A stretch of 64,000 bases of DNA. It comes from Trichomonas vaginalis G3. Taxonomy: Eukaryota; Parabasalia; Trichomonadida; Trichomonadidae. The notes beneath the pieces were generated by a model. It was not told where the DNA came from. It saw only the letters and a list, made by a program, of their open reading frames with translations, and searched no databases. Every line of letters begins with the position of its first letter. Position 1 is the first letter of the stretch. A program made the position numbers and the translations under genes. This document shows, one piece after another, positions 57,599 through 64,000 of the stretch. The stretch lies in NCBI RefSeq assembly GCF_026262505.1, contig NC_067205.1, forward strand, positions 3,286,001 to 3,350,000, read 5' to 3'.

Positions 57599-60500
57599 TT
57601 AATGAAGTAGCATATTACATTGATTTGCGATGTCATAGAGACCAGATTCGAATGCGTATCTTCCAATCTCTATAATATATTTGTTTGGAACTCCATTTTT
57701 GCACAAATCAAAAGCTTCTTTAACAAATCCGTTCATCAACAAAATATTTATATGAACTTTCACATCCAGATTCCATTTCTCCACTATCTCAGGTATAAAC
57801 ACTCTCAGATCACTGTGTCTGCACATCTTTTTCGTTATCTCCAGCATCGGGTAAGAATTTTCAGAAAAATTCAACTTTTCAACAAAACTTTTGATTTTTT
57901 CAATTCCGGAGTCAACAATTTTGACTATTTCATTGGACAGCATGTCATTCATGTGGAATACTTCTTCTACAAACATACAACTCTGTAAATCTCCGTTTTC
58001 GAAGAAAATTTTCCAAACTTTTTCTGCATTTTTATTATTTACGAAATCCACATCATTTTCGAAATTCAGCAGTTTGATTTGTATGTTACAAATGTTTATC
58101 TCATTGTAGTCCATGTCCTGCTTTTCTAGCATACTTTTCGTGTACAAAACAATAGCGTTTTCTATTGTTTTCTTTTTCTCTTTTTTGTCAATTAAAAATG
58201 GTTGGATTTCCATTAACATTTTCGCACCTTTTTCGCCGATTCCAAGCAATTCAACCACCTGATACAGTGTTTCCGCCATTTTGTGCTCGTAAAGGAAAGG
58301 AATCAGCATGTTCCACAGAACTCTCGACTCCTTCAAGTTCTCGTCAATTTCCAAAAACAAATGAAACAGATTTTCGATGTTCGAAAAAGAAATAAACCAA
58401 ACAAACATAGAATTAACAAAGCTGTATATAATATCCTGCGACATTCCCTTAGAAAGCAGAATTGTCATAGATTCGTCGTACAAACTGCAGTTCAGCATCG
58501 ACTTTATTGTTCCGACGAAATCATTATTCATAAACCTCGAAATCAGTGCTGGAACAAGGAATTTGTGCGTCTTGTTTCTCGCTTTGTTCATGTTTTTGAT
58601 GCTTTTGGAGTAGAAACTCCTCAAAGAAGTGAAAGAATTCGGGATTTTTTCCAAATTTTCCATGTTTTTCAGCATGTTTATGTCGAAATCACCTGACTGC
58701 CTTATATTCCTCGTGATAAACATCTCGTCTATCTTCAGATTGATTGATTGGAGTAGATTCATGTCGCAGAATCCTAATTTCAGTGATTTCTCTGCGTAGA
58801 CAAGTGATAAGTCGTTGACATCCACTTTGTATTCGTTCGCAATCAGAGAGCAAAGCTTCATTTTGTCGAATTTGAAACAAATTCTTGATAACTCTCTCAA
58901 GCAGCGGAAAGAAGGGAAATTTTCAAATGAATACTGGATGTTGTACTTAATAAAAGGTCCGGAAAGAACGAAATCTTCTGCAAACTTCAAAAATTTTCTC
59001 ATTTCGTCAGTAAAAATAATCCTTACGTTTGAAAGCGAAGAAAACAACTTCAAACACTCTCTTTCGTCTGATTCTGATGCAACTCTCGATTTCCTGATGA
59101 ACTGTTCAATGAATTCTGTGGCGGCGGATTTGATTTCTGTTAAATTTTCATTAAATATTTTTGAATACTTGTAAACTATTTCTGACAATTTTGATAACTT
59201 TACAACTGAGTTTTTGATGCAGAATTTGTTCAATGAGTCTAAAACCATTTTCACGAAGAATTCCTTGGAAATTAACTTTGTCAGATTTTTGTCAAATTCC
59301 AAACCGTCGAGATTTAATTTTTCTATTTGGCTTTCGATTGATTTGGAGTCGCCGAAATCAGAGAATTCCAAAACAGAAAGAGGCAGTTTTTTGAACGCGG
59401 CAAATTCGTTGAAAAACTGACAGGGAACGCACAAAGAGAAAAATTTAATGTGCTCTGCAGTTCTTGGCTTGTAGAAGTTGAGCACATGTGGGAAGTACTC
59501 TGGAAAGTACAGTAAAATATCAGATATCTTTGTTGCGTTTAATCCTGCCTCTTTACAGAGCGAATTTGCAGAATTTTTGCTTTTTTCCGCGTAGTAGAAA
59601 AACAATTTCAGAGTTTCCATAAAACAGCCGCTCTCTTTTCTTATCGCAAACAAATTATCTATCATGTACTTGTACGTGACATTTTCGTTAATTGAACTGT
59701 TCTTGTAACAATTACATAAAAGTGACAATTTTTCATTTTGAGAAGGAAAAATTTCAGACAAATTGCACAATTGTTTCATCTTGAAATCGTCATGTATTTC
59801 GATCTTTTCTATATCAATCGAATAAAATATATCATCCTCCACGCAAAAATCGCATTCATCTGATTTCATGTAACGATTAAAATCAATTGAATTTTGATTT
59901 TTCTGAATTTGATGTAATTTTCTCAGTATTTTCGGCGCTTTATCCTCAATATACTCAAAGTTGTCTGTTGACTCGCAAAGAGCGACTGTCTCCATTGGAT
60001 TGTCTTTGTACAAATAGGAGACGAACTCTTTTGTGAACTTTATCTTTGAGCAGAAACTGGAAATGAACACGAACAAGTTTGCCTTGTAGAAGTTGCTGAT
60101 TTCTGTTGCTTTCAGGAACTCTCCGTTGTTTATCTTCTCAATCAGTATTTTGTCAGTCGAGTCTGATGGCAGGCAGGCTACCTTTCCCTTGGATATGTCA
60201 CTTAATATCTTAATAAACGTGTCCAAGAGATGAGACTTAGACAAAATGAACAGAATCTGCGGATCGTAAACAGAAATCTTCCTGTCGTCAAACATTGATG
60301 CGAATTTGACCAATGGGGCCCACGACAGCCTGCTTGTGCATGACAGCGCATCGCTGCTCAGTCTGAGTCTCCTGTTTGCAATCTCTGCGACAGACTCGCT
60401 TTCTATCTTCGAAGAGAGCAGTTTCGGAAGAAAGACTGCGAAAGATAGGCCCATCTCAGCATTGTACCTCATTTCGAACTCTGAAGGAATCTCTGAGTTT

Positions 60501-62071
60501 CCATCCGGCATAGATGACATGGCCTTAGCCACTCTGTACGCGCACATGTACTTGGCGTTTCTTGTTGCGAGTGCCTCAGCGACATCCCAGTTCTTCGTCG
60601 AGAGAGCGCTGGAGAAAAGCATCGTCTCGTCTATAAAAAACGAATCAAGCCTGTTCTGCAAGTTCTGCGGCTTGTAGATGTTCAAGATGAAATCGGCGTA
60701 CACAAGAACTGGCAGCCTGGCGAACTGAAGAAGGATGGTGACCAGTGCGTGCGCGGATTTCGGAGGGAAAGTGAATGAATCGTTTTTCTTCACAAAAAGA
60801 AGAGAAAATAAGTCAAGAACTGCGCTGTTGAGTGTTTCTTTGTGTGAGATTTGCCTCAGAGAACTCGTCAATGTGTCGAAACACGAGGAAAAGTCACCAG
60901 ACTTCATTGAAGAAAGAACAGACTTGAATGCGCGCAAATAAAGAACAAAATCACAGTCTGTATCTCTATCATGGTCGGATATCCTGAAAAACTTCTGGCC
61001 GTGGTAATAGTTGATGACATCGTCGAGTTTGCCCTGCATGATGTATGGAAGCGAGTCCTGGAGTGGATCAAAATAAATATTTGACTGAAACAGTTTTGAT
61101 ATCAAACTGTAGTCGGATAAAAGTCTAAAAAGAGTATCAGAAAGGATGTCTTTGTGGATGACTAGTTGACAATACGTGTATAACTCTGATATTGTGTCAA
61201 CTCCATACTTCAAAGGATTCATTAGCTTCGGATAATAGATTATTCCGTTGAGGAAGTCAAGTTCTGAGTATGTCATTCCTAATTTCGATGTATTCTCTGT
61301 CGAAATAATGAAATTGAAGAGAATATCAGCAAACGATTTGTTATTGAGGATACTCATATTAGTTAATGTGAAAATATTGTCATTTGGTAGTAATTCGTGA
61401 CTATTTGGGTACTTTGCGTCATTAAAAATCGTTTTTTGGATGATTTTCGGAAAGTTTGGGTTTGATTTGTATAATTGGAAGCATCCGAGGTAATAAAATG
61501 GATTTGATGTGAATTCTTTCTTCTCTTGCAACAGTTTTATTGGAGGAAATGTAAAAAGTTCGATGGATGAAGAACCGAGAAAACAATAAAGAATTTCAGG
61601 AGTTATAAAGTCAATAAGAGGTACTAGCATGGTGGAAATGCATCTGTAGAGTGATGGTGATTTGTAAATAATGTTATGAAACTGAGAAACAATTTTTTTG
61701 ATTTCTTCAGAGGAATAAGGAGTTTTTCTGGAAACTAAGCTTGCAACCTCGGTGCTTAGAATGTTATATTCTTGTTCAAACGAAAATGAAACAATATCTT
61801 CGCTTGAAATGATTCGATGGTCAGTTACTCGGCTGTATAGTGCAGAAAGAGCCCAATTTGCGTACTTTTTATGCGAGTAATTATCAATAAATGCAAAGTT
61901 TTCTTTTTCAAGTACTTCCTGTAACATCCGAAATATTTTTTCAAGAAATTCTTTGGGAAATTGATTGAAAAATATCCATGATCCCTCTATGTTTCCACTT
62001 AGAAATAGTTCAATTGCCTGTTCCATGAAGAGATCCTTAGAATCAATTTCATAGAACTCTGATTTGAACAT
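57599..62071 (-). CDS. Large helical-repeat (alpha-solenoid) host protein, 1490 residues
   Basis: A single intact host gene on the minus strand. I chose ATG 62071 (MFKSEFYEIDSKDLFMEQAI); nine more codons are open upstream without an ATG. The product is almost wholly alpha-helical, with no signal peptide, membrane span or zinc-finger cluster, and looks like a solenoid. The last ~350 residues (KFLVPALISRFMNNDFVGTI to ANQCNMLLH) remind me of the C-terminus of ZFYVE26/spastizin. The shared features are a motif near ICNIQIKLLNFE and a helical end in which cells track autophagy and endosome-lysosome membranes. No FYVE finger is visible. That match is from memory and unproven. Element D begins about 100 bp upstream. 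Confidence 0.7.
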   Translation of the reverse strand: MFKSEFYEIDSKDLFMEQAIELFLSGNIEGSWIFFNQFPKEFLEKIFRMLQEVLEKENFAFIDNYSHKKYANWALSALYSRVTDHRIISSEDIVSFSFEQEYNILSTEVASLVSRKTPYSSEEIKKIVSQFHNIIYKSPSLYRCISTMLVPLIDFITPEILYCFLGSSSIELFTFPPIKLLQEKKEFTSNPFYYLGCFQLYKSNPNFPKIIQKTIFNDAKYPNSHELLPNDNIFTLTNMSILNNKSFADILFNFIISTENTSKLGMTYSELDFLNGIIYYPKLMNPLKYGVDTISELYTYCQLVIHKDILSDTLFRLLSDYSLISKLFQSNIYFDPLQDSLPYIMQGKLDDVINYYHGQKFFRISDHDRDTDCDFVLYLRAFKSVLSSMKSGDFSSCFDTLTSSLRQISHKETLNSAVLDLFSLLFVKKNDSFTFPPKSAHALVTILLQFARLPVLVYADFILNIYKPQNLQNRLDSFFIDETMLFSSALSTKNWDVAEALATRNAKYMCAYRVAKAMSSMPDGNSEIPSEFEMRYNAEMGLSFAVFLPKLLSSKIESESVAEIANRRLRLSSDALSCTSRLSWAPLVKFASMFDDRKISVYDPQILFILSKSHLLDTFIKILSDISKGKVACLPSDSTDKILIEKINNGEFLKATEISNFYKANLFVFISSFCSKIKFTKEFVSYLYKDNPMETVALCESTDNFEYIEDKAPKILRKLHQIQKNQNSIDFNRYMKSDECDFCVEDDIFYSIDIEKIEIHDDFKMKQLCNLSEIFPSQNEKLSLLCNCYKNSSINENVTYKYMIDNLFAIRKESGCFMETLKLFFYYAEKSKNSANSLCKEAGLNATKISDILLYFPEYFPHVLNFYKPRTAEHIKFFSLCVPCQFFNEFAAFKKLPLSVLEFSDFGDSKSIESQIEKLNLDGLEFDKNLTKLISKEFFVKMVLDSLNKFCIKNSVVKLSKLSEIVYKYSKIFNENLTEIKSAATEFIEQFIRKSRVASESDERECLKLFSSLSNVRIIFTDEMRKFLKFAEDFVLSGPFIKYNIQYSFENFPSFRCLRELSRICFKFDKMKLCSLIANEYKVDVNDLSLVYAEKSLKLGFCDMNLLQSINLKIDEMFITRNIRQSGDFDINMLKNMENLEKIPNSFTSLRSFYSKSIKNMNKARNKTHKFLVPALISRFMNNDFVGTIKSMLNCSLYDESMTILLSKGMSQDIIYSFVNSMFVWFISFSNIENLFHLFLEIDENLKESRVLWNMLIPFLYEHKMAETLYQVVELLGIGEKGAKMLMEIQPFLIDKKEKKKTIENAIVLYTKSMLEKQDMDYNEINICNIQIKLLNFENDVDFVNNKNAEKVWKIFFENGDLQSCMFVEEVFHMNDMLSNEIVKIVDSGIEKIKSFVEKLNFSENSYPMLEITKKMCRHSDLRVFIPEIVEKWNLDVKVHINILLMNGFVKEAFDLCKNGVPNKYIIEIGRYAFESGLYDIANQCNMLLH

Positions 62072-62172
62072 TGTCAGATAATTTTTTTTACTTGTCAAAG
62101 ATTAGCAATTTCATTGGATTTTGACTAATCAGACTAATTTCATCAGTTTAAATTTGTTAATATAGACCTGAC

Positions 62173-62250
62173 AAAAAAAAAAAAAAAAAAAAAAGGTAGT
62201 GGGGCTTCCAGGCACTTCGTGCCCTCTAGCCCTGAAGATGTTTAGTATAA
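62173..62250 (+). repeat. Left terminal repeat of element D
   Basis: About 22 A, then AGGTAGTGGGGCTTCCAGGC on to TTTAGTATAA, the same as the left end of element C except for C/T at one place. Confidence 0.9.
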
Positions 62251-62462
62251 CTTTGTCCGGACAAGTAAGGGTCTATCGTCGCTACAGGAAAAGTTACAGG
62301 CGTTCCAAGGAAGTATACTTTGAGAAGCCTTTTCTCCATTTTAAAACAAGATAGGACGGTTATTTTACAAAACTGACAACACTTTGACCGAGTAGTTTTT
62401 TGTGCTGAACAAATAGTGTCATATAAACATCTGTCAAAAACCGCTTTTTAACTTCACTTAAA

Positions 62463-64000
62463 ATGCCACGTAAGCTACGTAAGAATATACGTAAGAGGAA
62501 GAGAGCATTGAAACATCCAATAGTAAAACTAACACCACAACAACAGTTGCACAACAAATGATGAATGACCCCACTATGTTGCAACAAATGTCAAGCAACC
62601 CTATGCTTTTAAACCGAGTTATTGGTGCACAGAGTGGAGGTTTAAGAGCGGCACTTTTAGCGAAAATGGCAGGCTATGGTGGAGCCGCAGACGGAACAGC
62701 TTATAACCCTCAAAGTCAAATGAATTTGAGTCACTCAAAAATCAAATAACAGATGTCAAAAAGTCAAACATAGACATACAGAAACAAATAAGTGAAAACG
62801 AAAAGAAACTAGAATATGACAGACACACAAAGAAACTCAATGAGTTAAACGTAGAGAAAAAGAAGAAAGAAGAACAACTGAAAGAACTAAGTACAGAGGA
62901 ATATGCGAAAAAAGTGTCAGAAAAAGCAGCAGAAGTAGCAAAAATGGAAAACAAGATGTTATAAATTTGAAAAACCATACTACTCAATATAAAGTACTGA
63001 AAGATGAAGAGATAAACAAAAAGCCCTGAAGACATATATGGATAGCGATGAGTATAAAAAAGAAGTTGAAGCAAATGTAAAGGCAGAAAAACTTTTACAG
63101 TTGCAAAACCAAACCGTACAGTATGAAAACTTAGCACAAGAAAGTAAAATAACGACGCAGCCATGCAAAAGCAATGAAAAGCGCAGAATATATAAAAGCT
63201 AATAATGACTGGTTAGATGCCCAAGCCAACGCCAAAGCAGCCCAACTTATAGGGTCAATAAGGACAAAAATACAAGCGGATGAAGACAGTTCATGAAGCT
63301 TTAATGAATGCTGACTTTAAGAACGCCTTCGAAGCTCTTCATAGTAAGGTGAAACTAGTGAACGACTTCTCATCTGGAAAGAAACTGAAGTCTGAAGGTT
63401 TCGACAAAGAGTTAAGAGAAGTAGCACAAAATATGACGAAAATAACAGATGCAGCAACGAGACAGGCAGTTCAAAGTGCCTATGACGCCGTTAGAGCAAC
63501 TGTTGTGGAAAGTCAAGAAAAAGAGTTACAACAGACCAAAACAGACCTAGTAAATGCTTTCTTAAAAACGAAAAGTCAGGTAGGACATTATGCTGCAGAT
63601 GGAACATATGTGCCAGCTGGTGAACTTATATACCACCAAACCTCCAAGAGAAGCACCTGCACCAGGACTACCTAAAACATTTACATCGTACATGGACACA
63701 GACACAGGCATGCACCAAACCAACACAACCAACACAACAACCAACAGTTCAAAACACTGCACCACAACCAACAGTTCAAAACACTGCACCACAACCAACA
63801 GTTCAAAACACTGCACCACAACCAACAGTTCAAAACACTGCACAGCAACAGCCACAAACAGAGCAAGGACATAAAAGAAGTAGAGAACAAGGAAACCAAG
63901 AATTCTTAAAAATGCTTAAGGAAGACTATGGTTACCCAGATACTCTTGACTTTAGTGACAGATATAAAGAAGCTATTAGAAAGTTCAAGGAAGGAAATAC
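62463..64000 (+). pseudogene. Large virion-type protein gene, element D (fossil, partial)
   Basis: Copy of the first part of the 1102-residue gene of element C, with the same initiator TCACT and ATG context. It covers the basic start, the coiled coil and the PTVQNTAPQ repeat region, where the repeat make-up differs from element C. It runs off the window. About ten breaks. Confidence 0.85.

Larger units (their letters stand above)
62173..64000 (+). mobile_element. Maverick/Polinton element D, left end, broken
   Basis: Same family as B and C. It has an A-run, the terminal repeat, then the first ~1.5 kb of the large virion-type gene; the rest is beyond the window. It is nearly identical to element C base for base, apart from about ten breaks. 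It is very young; the breaks are so frequent against so few substitutions that sequencing errors in a low-coverage end are possible. Confidence 0.9.

Overview
The window looks like nuclear DNA of Trichomonas vaginalis or a very close relative. It is AT-rich and dominated by Maverick/Polinton elements. It also carries a Tvmar1-type mariner, a trichomonad ankyrin (DUF3447-type) gene, and genes preceded by the trichomonad initiator (TCA+Py+T/A). The organism call comes from recognising these families; no database search was run.

Layout. (1) 1-~17185: most of a Maverick (element A) entering from the left. It carries a collagen/tail-fibre gene, integrase, a cluster of KilA-N-type genes set among palindromes and repeats, a PolB region, a penton-like gene, the major capsid gene and small accessory genes. 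(2) 17266-21228: a host ankyrin-repeat gene on the minus strand, split by a complete 1304-bp mariner (18195-19498). (3) 21403-24151: the methyltransferase end of a second Maverick (element B), cut by a 50-N assembly gap. (4) 24202-29485: AT-rich host DNA with three tandem arrays of 121-122 bp, palindromes, MITE-like inverted repeats and a Mutator-like element with a 10-bp target duplication. (5) 29486-54679: a complete-length Maverick of about 25.2 kb (element C) of the same family as B, with terminal inverted repeats. It carries a large virion-type protein, major capsid, SF3 helicase, A32-type packaging ATPase, a KilA cassette, an HNH/PolB zone of different base composition, integrase, tail-fibre gene and adenine methyltransferase. 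(6) 54680-62172: host DNA with a tRNA-Arg(CCG) and a 1490-residue solenoid-like protein gene. (7) 62173-64000: the left end of a third family member (element D). Elements A, C and D are broken in many places (roughly fifteen breaks each in A and C, about ten in the part of D seen). What is visible of B is largely whole. B, C and D are so alike that they must have moved recently.

How parts fit together. The Mavericks carry their own replication (PolB, helicase), integration, packaging and capsid genes, plus an unusual phage-like fibre. The most notable structure is a KilA-N/GIY-YIG-like gene cassette that is nearly identical in elements A and C, although their capsid, polymerase and terminal sequences are unlike. 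It is bounded by eight copies of a palindromic module in two covarying versions (GGTGAGATCTCACC and GGTTAGATCTAACC) and by a 107-bp tandem array that repeats the cassette's own leader. It looks like a selfish or regulatory cassette passing between Maverick lineages.
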